Below are positions 7,477 to 15,002 of a stretch of DNA of 17,141 nucleotides, one piece after another. Location: the NCBI GenBank assembly GCA_041672395.1, contig JBAYZS010000048.1, positions 1 through 17,141 on the forward strand, written 5' to 3'. Position 1 is the first letter of the stretch. Every line of letters begins with the position of its first letter. This DNA comes from UBA5287 sp041672395 (lineage in GTDB: Bacteria; Bacteroidota; Bacteroidia; Bacteroidales; Dysgonomonadaceae). The notes beneath the pieces are model-generated. The model was not told the origin of the DNA. It searched no databases and saw only the letters and a program-made list of their open reading frames with translations. The position numbers and the translations under genes are program-made.

Positions 7477-8267
7477 CGTTTAGCATTTTTCTCCTGAGCT
7501 AGCCCTCCCAACTCATCTTTCAAAATCGGGAAATCGGACTTACTAAAGATCCAGCCCTTTTCTGTCTTCTGAGATACTAAATCATACATGGCTTCTTCAG
7601 CAAATATAATTGGGGCTTTCTCTTTTTGGGCCTTTATATAAAATACTTGGGCGACTTCAACATCGCCTGTTTCACCAATCACTACAGGTGTGTTTGGCTT
7701 TATGATTCCTGCTTTTTCGCTGGCAATTTTCTTCAGTGTGTCTCCAAGATATTGAGTATGCTCAAGTCCGATATTGGTGATGACACTTAATTTGGAAGAA
7801 ATAATATTTGTACTGTCTAAACGACCACCAAGTCCTACCTCAACGACTGCAATATCGATATGTTGCTCTGCAAAATAAAGAAAAGCCATTTCCATTGTCA
7901 ATTCAAAGAAAGAAGGCATGATAGGTTCAAACGCAGTGCGATGCTTCTCTACAAAATCAACCACGAATTGTTTATCTATCATCTTGCCGTTCACACGAAT
8001 TCGTTCACGGAAATCGACAAGATGCGGCGAAGTATAGAGTCCTGTTTTGTAGCCCGATTCCTGCAGTATCGCTGCTAGCAAATGCGAAGTAGAACCTTTG
8101 CCGTTTGTACCACCGACATGAATTGTATCATATTGCTGATGCGGATGTTGAAAATATTCGTCTAAGGCAAGACTATTTTCCAATCCCTCTTTATATGCCT
8201 TATGACCTATTTTCTGGTATTCCGGCATTTGACTATATAAATACTCTAGCGTTTCCTCGTAATTCAT
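7443..8267 (-). CDS. folC: FolC N-terminal fragment (ATP-binding domain)
   Basis: This frame encodes 274 residues, of which about the first 263 are genuine FolC sequence: the ATP-binding domain with GGTNGKGST and the signature LEHTQYLG. The last residues after NAK (RCLLLLKNCEN) are out-of-frame read-through before a TAG and do not resemble FolC. The ATG at 8267 fits the family start (MNYEETLEYLYSQMP). Alone it would lack the C-terminal glutamate-ligase domain and probably be inactive. Confidence 0.8.
   Translation of the reverse strand: MNYEETLEYLYSQMPEYQKIGHKAYKEGLENSLALDEYFQHPHQQYDTIHVGGTNGKGSTSHLLAAILQESGYKTGLYTSPHLVDFRERIRVNGKMIDKQFVVDFVEKHRTAFEPIMPSFFELTMEMAFLYFAEQHIDIAVVEVGLGGRLDSTNIISSKLSVITNIGLEHTQYLGDTLKKIASEKAGIIKPNTPVVIGETGDVEVAQVFYIKAQKEKAPIIFAEEAMYDLVSQKTEKGWIFSKSDFPILKDELGGLAQEKNAKRCLLLLKNCEN
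7479..7481 (-). other. folC: Frameshift site in folC (A run one base short)
   Basis: On the coding strand the run is AAA in GCTAAACGG. Adding one A keeps the frame from AQEKNAK directly into TVLTAIEELRKLGYY with no other change. This pinpoints the lesion to a short homopolymer, the commonest place for both slippage mutation and read error. Confidence 0.85.
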
Positions 8268-8289
8268 ACATCAATGTTTTTAAAAGTCA

Positions 8290-8297
8290 TAAAGATA
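8290..8297 (-). promoter_or_regulatory. Possible -7 promoter element for folC
   Basis: The minus strand reads TATCTTTA, one mismatch (final G to A) from TAnnTTTG, 23 bases before the folC ATG. It overlaps the arm of the hairpin at 8292-8322. It is a weak match, offered because its spacing resembles that of the other promoters here. Confidence 0.3.
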
Positions 8298-8322
8298 GAA
8301 ACGTTTTTATTGTTTCTATCTT
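8292..8322 (-). terminator. Hairpin after dipeptidyl peptidase III gene
   Basis: Arms at 8292-8302 (AAGATAGAAAC) and 8312-8322 are perfect 11-bp complements with a 9-base loop. It lies 30 bases past the stop of the dipeptidyl peptidase III gene and before folC. On the minus strand it is followed by TATGACTTTTAAAAA, only a modest T tract, so termination may be partial. Confidence 0.55.
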
Positions 8323-8351
8323 CATTCAAAATCCTGTAAAAAGAAAAGACG

Positions 8352-10418
8352 TTAATTTTTCAAAGGCAATACTGAATATTGTTTTGAATAGCGTAACTGT
8401 TGGTCAACATAGTTTTCGTCATAAGAAATTGTTACATTCGTAACTTTTCCCTTCTCATCTGTAACCAAAGTATAAACAGGATTCACAAATCCTTTGTAAG
8501 GTGCTAAATTCAATTTTTCATATCGCGCAAGTACTTCTTTATGCAGATCCTGATTTACCTTTACAGCATAGTTCTCAATAAGATTGCGTGCTGCTTCTTC
8601 ATCACCGGTCGATTTTATACGTTGTACTTCTGCCAACAGTTGACCAAAAAGATTACGCAATTTTCCGTAATCATTAATCACAACGAATGTTTTACCGTCG
8701 CGTTGTTTCAATTCAACCACATTTTCAGATTTTCCTTTTTCCATAACCCATGCAGAAATGAGTGCACGATTACGCATATGTGCCTGTTCAATATCTTTTC
8801 CAGGTTGAATACGAGTAAGTTGAGTCATCAATCCATTCATCAGGTAAGTATAATACTGTGCTTTATAAGCAGTACTATCCGGCACAAGGCCTAACTCTAC
8901 CATTTTAGGATCGGCAAGATAATAAAGACCAAATAAATCCGCACGTGTTTCTTCTATAGGTGATCCATAGGCTTTAAGTGCATCATCGCTTACACCTGGC
9001 AGCATTTTACCTGAACCGTGACCCAAACATTCGTGTAAATCGGTATGAAGATTATCTGTAATCGATCCGTATTTTTTTGCCATAGCTCTTTCCTCATCGC
9101 TCCACATAAATTCTTCTTTAAAACCATTTCCTTCGGCTGCTTTATCATATGCATCTGTGATATTCTCAATCGTAACCGACTTAGAACCATAATCTCTGCG
9201 AATCCAATTGGCATTGGGTAAATTTATACCGATGGGAGTAGCTGGGTAACAATCACCTCCCAAAGTGGCAGCAGTAATAACTTTAGCTGATACACCTTTA
9301 ACTGTCTCTTTTTTATATTGCTTGTCTACCGGCGAATTGTCCTCAAACCATTGTGCATTACTGCTGATGATTTCAGTACGTTTGGTTGCTTCTTCGTTCT
9401 TGAAATTAACCATTGATTCCCATGTAGCTTTCATTCCAAGGGGATCGGTATAATTTTCAATAAAACCATTGATAAAATCAACTTTTGATTCGGTGTCTTG
9501 TACCCACAACACAGAATAATCGTCGAACTTATTCAAGTCTCCGGTTTTATAATATTCAATCAATGTGTTAATTACTTGTTTTTGCTTATCATTATCGGCA
9601 ACAACAGCTGCTTTTTCTAACCAACCAATAATTCGTGCAATGGCTTTATCATACATTCCGCCCAATTTATAAACCTGCTCGGTCACAACGCCATCTTTCT
9701 TAACTACTTTACTGTTTAATCCATAAGATACAGGTGTTTCATCTTTAGGATCTTTCATCGCATTGTAGTATTCTTCTACTTCTTTTTGAGTAACTCCTTC
9801 GTAAAAATTTACGGCTGATGATGTCACTAAATCTACACCGGCTGACTGATTAATACGTTTAGGCATAATCTTAGGATCAAACATTACCGGAACAACCTCA
9901 TTCAAGGTTTCATCAGCAGCCATTCCTTCTCTGAAAGGCATGCGACCTGGGTCTACTGATTTAACAATCTTCCTAAAATATTCTTCAGTGAATTTGGGCA
10001 TTATTTTATCCTCAGAATAATGATGATGAATACCACTTGCCATCCAAATCTGTTTCAGATAGGTCTCGAAGTTTTTCCAGTCATCTGTCGATTTGTCGCC
10101 CATATAGTTTTCATAAACACCTTCGCACACACGACGAATAGTCAGATTATATCTGTTATGTTGATCCCAAAGGATATCTCTGCCTTCCAATGCAGCCTGA
10201 GAAAGATAATATATAAGTTCTTTCTGTTGGAGCGGCAGACTATTGAAACCGGGAACCGGATATCTCAGAATTTCAATATCGGCAAATTTATCCACAGAAT
10301 ATTCAAAAGTGGAATCGATACCATCATCTGCAGCTGACTGCTGCGATTTGTCTGCTTTATTGCCATTACAAGCTGCAAGCAGAATTACTGTTGTAAGCAT
10401 AAATAATACTTTTTTCAT
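8352..10418 (-). CDS. Dipeptidyl peptidase III (family M49), lipoprotein
   Basis: This 688-residue zinc exopeptidase should release dipeptides from the N-termini of peptides. MKKVLFMLTTVILLAAC is a lipoprotein signal (Cys17), so it acts at an envelope membrane and not in the cytosol as eukaryotic DPP III does. The zinc motif is HECLGH at 462-467, and a second ligand motif EETRAD lies at 489-494. Glu490 is 28 residues after His462, the same spacing as I recall for the Bacteroides thetaiotaomicron enzyme (His448, Glu476). The Cys in HECLGH is the form known from Bacteroides; vertebrate enzymes have HELLGH. Length and motifs are complete. It has its own promoter in the 40-base gap after the CNNM gene, and a hairpin follows. 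It probably helps in peptide use together with the M13 peptidase encoded upstream (inference). Confidence 0.95.
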   Translation of the reverse strand: MKKVLFMLTTVILLAACNGNKADKSQQSAADDGIDSTFEYSVDKFADIEILRYPVPGFNSLPLQQKELIYYLSQAALEGRDILWDQHNRYNLTIRRVCEGVYENYMGDKSTDDWKNFETYLKQIWMASGIHHHYSEDKIMPKFTEEYFRKIVKSVDPGRMPFREGMAADETLNEVVPVMFDPKIMPKRINQSAGVDLVTSSAVNFYEGVTQKEVEEYYNAMKDPKDETPVSYGLNSKVVKKDGVVTEQVYKLGGMYDKAIARIIGWLEKAAVVADNDKQKQVINTLIEYYKTGDLNKFDDYSVLWVQDTESKVDFINGFIENYTDPLGMKATWESMVNFKNEEATKRTEIISSNAQWFEDNSPVDKQYKKETVKGVSAKVITAATLGGDCYPATPIGINLPNANWIRRDYGSKSVTIENITDAYDKAAEGNGFKEEFMWSDEERAMAKKYGSITDNLHTDLHECLGHGSGKMLPGVSDDALKAYGSPIEETRADLFGLYYLADPKMVELGLVPDSTAYKAQYYTYLMNGLMTQLTRIQPGKDIEQAHMRNRALISAWVMEKGKSENVVELKQRDGKTFVVINDYGKLRNLFGQLLAEVQRIKSTGDEEAARNLIENYAVKVNQDLHKEVLARYEKLNLAPYKGFVNPVYTLVTDEKGKVTNVTISYDENYVDQQLRYSKQYSVLPLKN

Positions 10419-10444
10419 GTTCTAATAAAATATATGTTTTGTTA

Positions 10445-10452
10445 CAAATATA
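10445..10452 (-). promoter_or_regulatory. Bacteroides-type -7 promoter element for dipeptidyl peptidase III
   Basis: The minus strand reads TATATTTG, an exact TAnnTTTG match 26 bases before the ATG at 10418, within the short gap after the CNNM stop codon. A TTG lies about 24 bases further upstream inside the CNNM gene, wider than the usual -33 spacing. The gene can therefore be transcribed apart from the operon before it. Confidence 0.6.
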
Positions 10453-10458
10453 CTAATA

Positions 10459-11703
10459 TTAATCCTCTTCGGGATTAACAATCAGTCGTATAACCTCAAT
10501 TTTTCGTGCGGTGACTTTCAGAATCTTGAAAGTGAATTTACCAATTATAATAGTCTCATAGGTTTTTGGAAAACGCTGCATGTAGTAAAGCAGATATCCG
10601 GCAATAGTAGAATACTCATCATTTTCCGGGAAACTTAACCCATATTGATCATTCAACTGACCAATCTCTACTCTACCCGAAAGCACATATTCGTTATCAC
10701 TTTCTTTCTTTATGAAAGGAGCATTCACATCATATTCATCCTCAATTTCGCCAAAGATCTCTTCCACCAAGTCCTCCATTGTCACAATCCCCGAAGTACC
10801 TCCAAACTCATCAACCACAACCGCAATACTTTTTCGTTGAAGCATTAGTTCGCTCATCAGTTTGTTTGCCTGCATGCTCTCAGGTACAAATGAAATAGAA
10901 GCTATTCGTTTTGTCCAATCTGAAGGTTCATTGAACATTTCCCAAATATGGATGTAACCAATAATATTATCAATATTATCCTCATATACAAGGATTTTAG
11001 ACAGACCGGTTTCGATAAAGACCGATTTCAGAGTTTCAACATCTGTATCAGTGCTCACAGCAACAATATCTGTTCTGGGCACCATACAATCCCTTATTTT
11101 GAGAGAAGAAAAGTCCAGTGCATTCCTGAAAATCTTAACTTCAGAATCCACATCTTCCTCACCCGGTAACTCCTCTATACCCTGTTTCAAGTATGAATCG
11201 AGATCAACACGACTCAACGACTGCATTTTAGAATCTACCGTGCGGACACCAAATACAGCAAGGGCACCTCTGGAAACAGAGACAAGAACTTTAGCTATTG
11301 GATACAAGAGAACATAAAAAATATAAGCCGGCATTACGAGAGACTTTACCGTTTTATTTGGATTTCTCAAGCATAGTAAACGAGGTAAAACCACCGACAT
11401 AAAGAAAATAACTAAACCACATACCAGTATGACAAGTAGATAATTCAATAATGGATAAGCAATAAGAATAGAAAAACTTACAAAAAGGATCAATGAAATA
11501 ATATAACCAACATTAAGCGTACCAAGGAATTGCCTTGGATGACTATAAACGGTGTTTAACATATAGTTGACAGGACCTTTCGACTTTTTATCCAATGCAT
11601 ATCGCAATTTATCAGAAGACACAAAAGCAACCTCCATTGCCGAAAAGAAAGCAAGTAACACTAAAAAAGCAGTCCACCACCCTATTTCAGTTGATACAGA
11701 CAT
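10459..11703 (-). CDS. CNNM/CBS/CorC-domain membrane protein (hemolysin-like family)
   Basis: The 414-residue protein has the order of the CNNM (DUF21) family. Membrane segments lie at about 8-28, 62-84, 86-108 and 120-145, with conserved EVAFVSSDKLR in the first loop. A pair of CBS domains spans about 203-318 (MVPRTDIVAV, IAVVVDEFGGTSGIVTMEDL). A CorC_HlyC domain occupies about 328-411 (YVLSGRVEIGQLN, EYSTIAGYLLYYM). Family members are implicated in magnesium or cobalt transport; the hemolysin label is historical. In Bacteroidota, relatives include the gliding-related GldE, but no other gliding gene is here. The gene starts 2 bases after the lptC stop codon, so the two are almost surely co-transcribed, which hints at a role alongside envelope assembly. 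Confidence 0.93.
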   Translation of the reverse strand: MSVSTEIGWWTAFLVLLAFFSAMEVAFVSSDKLRYALDKKSKGPVNYMLNTVYSHPRQFLGTLNVGYIISLILFVSFSILIAYPLLNYLLVILVCGLVIFFMSVVLPRLLCLRNPNKTVKSLVMPAYIFYVLLYPIAKVLVSVSRGALAVFGVRTVDSKMQSLSRVDLDSYLKQGIEELPGEEDVDSEVKIFRNALDFSSLKIRDCMVPRTDIVAVSTDTDVETLKSVFIETGLSKILVYEDNIDNIIGYIHIWEMFNEPSDWTKRIASISFVPESMQANKLMSELMLQRKSIAVVVDEFGGTSGIVTMEDLVEEIFGEIEDEYDVNAPFIKKESDNEYVLSGRVEIGQLNDQYGLSFPENDEYSTIAGYLLYYMQRFPKTYETIIIGKFTFKILKVTARKIEVIRLIVNPEED

Positions 11704-11705
11704 TA

Positions 11706-12326
11706 TTATTTTGTTGAAACGGTTAGCGAAGAATCCGGTTGAGCAGTCCCCTCAGAAAAAGGCACCTTTCCCTCAAACGGGTGAAATATTTTATATTCAG
11801 TCAATGCTTGATTTGTTTCGAAACCATACCCTTTTGTTTCTGTCAAACCCTTTTTTACTTCAATATATTTATCCGAATAAAATCTCCCTTCATTCTGATT
11901 CCAATAAAGTTCAGGTGTTCGGAATTCGTCTCCCAGTCGGTTTTGAATATACACGTTCCCCTTTAAAAGCCATAACTTTTTAGTTGTGAAATTCCATGCA
12001 GTATCCGCTTTAACCGTGGCTTCAATAGCAAAAGACGAATCGAACTGTTCAAGATAAATACCATCTGGATAAAGCCAATACGGTTCAGCAACCTTGTCAA
12101 AAATCTTCCAATTTTTGGCAATTAGCTTATATTTCGTTATTCCCGAATCAGAAATCAATGTCACCGAGCTGTCAGTATTCATTGACGGAACTGTTTCCGG
12201 ATTATAAACCAAATTAATCATCTTCTTTTCCTCTTTTTTACATGAGACTAAACTCAACATAAAAGAAACCACAAGGGTTAGGAAAAGAAAATTAACAACA
12301 ATATGTACAAATCTATTTGATTTCAA
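11706..12326 (-). CDS. lptC: LPS export protein LptC
   Basis: The 206-residue protein matches the LptC family: one N-terminal hydrophobic segment (about 9-28) and then beta-strand repeats of the beta-jellyroll fold, including PEYWLYPDGIYLEQFD-like, WLLKGNVYIQN and FRTPELYWNQNEGRFYSDK segments. LptC sits in the inner membrane and passes lipopolysaccharide from the LptBFG transporter to the periplasmic bridge. Here the hydrophobic segment ends SLVSC, so a lipid-anchored form (Cys29) is likely, as opposed to the plain transmembrane anchor of E. coli. It lies 14 bases after the barrel-protein gene and 2 bases before the CNNM gene, giving a compact envelope operon. Other lpt genes are not in the window. 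Confidence 0.9.
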   Translation of the reverse strand: MKSNRFVHIVVNFLFLTLVVSFMLSLVSCKKEEKKMINLVYNPETVPSMNTDSSVTLISDSGITKYKLIAKNWKIFDKVAEPYWLYPDGIYLEQFDSSFAIEATVKADTAWNFTTKKLWLLKGNVYIQNRLGDEFRTPELYWNQNEGRFYSDKYIEVKKGLTETKGYGFETNQALTEYKIFHPFEGKVPFSEGTAQPDSSLTVSTK

Positions 12327-12340
12327 ATAAAATATTGAGC

Positions 12341-13672
12341 TTAATCGAACTGACGTTTAAAGAACCAAAATTCATTAATATTAGCATTGAGAGAGATTGT
12401 AAACATTTGTTGCTTAATCATCAAAGGATCATTAGGCTCCAATAGTTTATATCCAAAATTCAGATTAAGTGTGGATATTCGTCTGGAAACCATATCAAGA
12501 AAAGGTACCCCGACACCAAAAGTCACACCATATTCATTAAAACCTTCTGTTTTAATTGATTGCTCGTTTGCAGAATCAAAAATTGAAACGTTTGTATAAG
12601 AATTAGAATAAGATAAACCCGCTCTGAAACGAACCCTGTCAAAGAAATTATTGCTGTAAGGATCATTCACATACTCACCACCGGCATTAACACGTAAACG
12701 GTTGTTGAAACGATTATTATCATCCAAACCATCCAGTAATGATGGATATTTAACACCTTCCCATAATTGATAAGAAGCATCCAATCCTAGCAGCAAATTA
12801 GTTTTTGTATAAGTAAAACCCGCTCCAAAAGAATGAGGCAAATGAAATTCCTGTCCACTCAAGGTATCAGAAGAAATCAATTGTTCAATTCCACCGCTGG
12901 AATTAATGTTTGCATCAAGATTTAAAATATCTGCTTTAGTGTTTATGGCAGGAGTATAAACTACTCCCAACGTAATCGATTCTGTTTTTTTAATCGGAAT
13001 CGTATATTGTAAACCAATATCATATTTTAAATCGCGAATTCTATAAGAAGTAGTCTGGTTTCTCGAAAGCATTGAAGCTTCAGAATAACTCGATAATAAG
13101 CGGTTATAATTAAAATTGCCAAAAAGATAAGAAACATTTACCCCTGCCGAGAAGTTTTTAAATGGTTCTACAGCCAAACCACCGTATATCTGACTCAATC
13201 CTCCTGTTCCTGAAAAAGTTTCAGTATAAGACAAGTCGGGCAAGGTCTTCAATTGTCCAAACTTATAACCTGTTTTTGAATATGGAATCAAACCAAGACT
13301 GGCTCCTATTTTACCACCAATGGGAAATTGCATTGCAATATAATCTAAATTGCCATTTACATAACGCTGCTTATTGGCATTATCACTAAAATTGGCGACC
13401 GATACGGATGTACCCATGTCAAAAACCATTGTCATTGTATCAATAACTGAATAAGAAGCAGGGTTACCGGGATTGACTTGTTGACTGCGACGCAATCCAA
13501 AACTGATTCCACCCATTCCTTCTGATGCACCAATAGCCTGGTCCGATAAAATGCCATAACCGTATCTACCGTATGGCGAATTTGTGCCTACATTTGTGTT
13601 CTGCGCATATCCGGCAGCAGTAATAGTAAGCAGTATCAACAATGAAAAGAAAGACTTCTTTTGTATATTCAT
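12341..13672 (-). CDS. Outer-membrane beta-barrel protein, function unknown
   Basis: From ATG 13672 the product has 443 residues. MNIQKKSFFSLLILLTITAA followed by GYAQ is a clear signal peptide, and the mature chain is a run of alternating amphipathic strands with GxxxG and aromatic ends, ending NEFWFFKRQFD. The start NSPYGRYGYG...GMGGISFGLR and the internal PASYSVIDTMTMVFDMG resemble the FadL/OmpP1-like barrels of unknown cargo encoded beside lptC in Bacteroidales. An in-frame GTG at 13741 would add 23 polar residues before the signal and overlaps a -7-like box, so I reject it. It is the first gene of the operon with lptC and the CNNM gene. A role in envelope assembly is inferred from context only. 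Confidence 0.88.
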   Translation of the reverse strand: MNIQKKSFFSLLILLTITAAGYAQNTNVGTNSPYGRYGYGILSDQAIGASEGMGGISFGLRRSQQVNPGNPASYSVIDTMTMVFDMGTSVSVANFSDNANKQRYVNGNLDYIAMQFPIGGKIGASLGLIPYSKTGYKFGQLKTLPDLSYTETFSGTGGLSQIYGGLAVEPFKNFSAGVNVSYLFGNFNYNRLLSSYSEASMLSRNQTTSYRIRDLKYDIGLQYTIPIKKTESITLGVVYTPAINTKADILNLDANINSSGGIEQLISSDTLSGQEFHLPHSFGAGFTYTKTNLLLGLDASYQLWEGVKYPSLLDGLDDNNRFNNRLRVNAGGEYVNDPYSNNFFDRVRFRAGLSYSNSYTNVSIFDSANEQSIKTEGFNEYGVTFGVGVPFLDMVSRRISTLNLNFGYKLLEPNDPLMIKQQMFTISLNANINEFWFFKRQFD

Positions 13673-13728
13673 TTTGTTTTTATTATGATCAACACAATCC
13701 AAATTGGTTTGTTCTAAAAAATTCAACT

Positions 13729-13736
13729 GCAAAGAT
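13729..13736 (-). promoter_or_regulatory. Possible -7 promoter element for the barrel protein/lptC operon
   Basis: The minus strand reads CATCTTTG, one mismatch from TAnnTTTG, 57 bases before the ATG at 13672. A TTTTTG lies about 14 bases upstream, closer than a normal -33 element. The call is tentative, but a promoter for this operon is expected in this 120-base gap. Confidence 0.35.
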
Positions 13737-13792
13737 GACACATTTTTGCATCAAAAACATCAAGTTTCAGTGTGAAAATTTAATAAATTCCA

Positions 13793-14338
13793 TTATTTAT
13801 ATGAATTGAATGAAATAACTTCTTCAAATGGCTTACGTATTTTATTGCGTAATGATTGTGTACTATATCCAAGTGTAATAACCAATCTTGCCCTTTTTGA
13901 ACGAGGAATATTCAACAATCCCTTAATTTTCTTTTCATTGAACCATCCCATTATGCATGTATCTAAACCCTCTGCACGAGCTGCAAGTACCAAATGGGCC
14001 GTTGCAATTCCAAGGTCCATCTCTGCATAATCATGCTTCTTAATCAGCGACCCTACTTTCGATTCAAGATTCACTGATTCCTGAACTACAACAATAAGGA
14101 CAGGTGCTTGCTTAGTGAAATGGTTCATACCAAGCATTCGCAAAGTGGTTGCGTCGGCAATTTTATTCTTTAATTCTGGTTCAGTGACTACTATAAAATG
14201 CCAGGGTTGCGCATTACTTGCCGATGGCGATAAATGGGCACATTCAAGTATACGGTTCAGTTTTTCAGAATCAACCGGCTTATTTACATCATAAGCTCTC
14301 GTACTTTGACGCGACTTGACTAGTTCTAGAAAATTCAT
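13793..14338 (-). CDS. Nitroreductase family flavoprotein
   Basis: The 181-residue cytoplasmic protein belongs to the nitroreductase family, FMN enzymes that use NAD(P)H to reduce nitro groups, quinones or other acceptors. Seen are the N-terminal FMN-phosphate motif SRQSTRAYD (9-17), LSPSASNAQPWHFIVV (36-51) and MDLGIATAHLVLAARAEGLDT (107-127), followed by the IPRSKRARLVITLGY end typical of the family. Its length fits the small single-domain members. The physiological substrate cannot be read from the sequence. The ATG follows the ribE stop codon after one base, so translation is likely coupled, and the product of ribE is the precursor of the FMN this enzyme needs. Confidence 0.93.
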   Translation of the reverse strand: MNFLELVKSRQSTRAYDVNKPVDSEKLNRILECAHLSPSASNAQPWHFIVVTEPELKNKIADATTLRMLGMNHFTKQAPVLIVVVQESVNLESKVGSLIKKHDYAEMDLGIATAHLVLAARAEGLDTCIMGWFNEKKIKGLLNIPRSKRARLVITLGYSTQSLRNKIRKPFEEVISFNSYK

Positions 14339-14339
14339 A

Positions 14340-14951
14340 TCAATTCAATTTGTCAAGTAATGCCAAACGACTGATATATTTGCCAATTATATCAAATTCA
14401 ATATTCACAAGAGAACCAACTTCTATTTGATGAAAATTGGTGAAGTCATGTGTATAAGGTATAATTGCTACTTTGAACGAATTTTCTGTTGGTTCAACAA
14501 CGGTGAGACTTACACCATTCACTGTAACCGAACCTTTATCGACTGTGAAATAACCTCGTTTGGCTTTTTCATAATCGAAGACATATTCGAACGTATAGTA
14601 CCAACTGCCGTCTGCTTCCTGAACATCGGTGCATACAGCGGTCTGATCTACATGACCCTGCACAATATGGCCATCCAACCTGCCATTCATCATCATACTA
14701 CGCTCAAGATTAACCTTAGAACCTATTTCTAAATGTCCAAGGTTTGACCGATCCAAAGTTTCCTGTATCGCTGTAACAGTATAGGTGTCATCCTTAATAG
14801 AAACTACTGTGAGGCAAACTCCATTATGAGAAACACTCTGATCAATCTTCAATTCGTTTGTGAACGAACAGGTAAGCGTGATATTCAAGTTACCTTGATC
14901 TTTTTCCAACGCTACAACAGTTGCAGCTTCTTCTACTATTCCTGAAAACAT
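14340..14951 (-). CDS. ribE: Riboflavin synthase, alpha chain
   Basis: The 203-residue enzyme converts two 6,7-dimethyl-8-ribityllumazine molecules into riboflavin and a pyrimidine, the last step of riboflavin synthesis. It has the internal duplication of the family: lumazine-binding domain 1 at about 1-86 (MFSGIVEE, SHNGVCLTVV at 41-50) and domain 2 at about 95-185 (HIVQGHVD at 95-102, SVTVNGVSLTVV at 141-152). I chose ATG 14951 because MFSGIVEE is the invariant family start and an AAGGAGA sits 5 bases before it; in-frame ATG 14972 and TTG 14981 upstream are not needed. The gene follows the M13 gene by 51 bases. A weak -7-like TAACTTTC (14988-14995) lies between them, so it may be read from the M13 promoter or its own. 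Confidence 0.96.
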   Translation of the reverse strand: MFSGIVEEAATVVALEKDQGNLNITLTCSFTNELKIDQSVSHNGVCLTVVSIKDDTYTVTAIQETLDRSNLGHLEIGSKVNLERSMMMNGRLDGHIVQGHVDQTAVCTDVQEADGSWYYTFEYVFDYEKAKRGYFTVDKGSVTVNGVSLTVVEPTENSFKVAIIPYTHDFTNFHQIEVGSLVNIEFDIIGKYISRLALLDKLN

Positions 14952-14956
14952 AGTTA

Positions 14957-14963
14957 TCTCCTT
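14957..14963 (-). promoter_or_regulatory. Shine-Dalgarno site that sets the ribE start
   Basis: The minus strand reads AAGGAGA, five bases before the ATG at 14951. This near-perfect anti-SD match is unusual in Bacteroidota, where most leaders, including those of the other genes here, are A/T-rich and lack one. It supports MFSGIVEE as the true N-terminus. Confidence 0.65.
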
Positions 14964-15002
14964 ATCTTTCATTACCCCCAAATTGAGGAAAGTTATTAAT
15001 TA

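Larger units (their letters stand above)
6967..8267 (-). pseudogene. folC: Folylpolyglutamate/dihydrofolate synthase gene, split by one-base frameshift
   Basis: Two minus-strand frames together encode one complete FolC. This Mur-ligase-like enzyme joins glutamate to dihydropteroate or folates, using ATP, in the cytoplasm. The first frame (8267 down to 7443) has the P-loop GGTNGKGST (52-60), VVEVGLGGRLDSTN (141-154), ITNIGLEHTQYLG (163-175) and EKAGIIK. The second frame has the C-terminal ligase domain with CDTGHNAHG and ends GGSSFIVAEAL. The break falls after AQEKNAK (about residue 263): the coding strand reads GCTAAACGGTGC where one more A gives AAA ACG GTG, that is K-T-V-L-T-A-I-E-E. The joined protein would be about 430 residues, normal for FolC. 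FolC is usually essential, so a sequencing or assembly error in the A run, or an unlinked second copy, must be considered. A real inactivating mutation is less likely. Confidence 0.88.

Noticed and set aside
11567..11983. Plus-strand open frame of 138 codons across the lptC/CNNM junction
   Set aside because: It is antisense to two confidently identified genes, lacks any recognisable motif and has no promoter or leader of its own.
13673..13741. GTG start at 13741 for the barrel protein
   Set aside because: It would place 23 polar residues before a clear signal peptide, and it overlaps a -7-like element.
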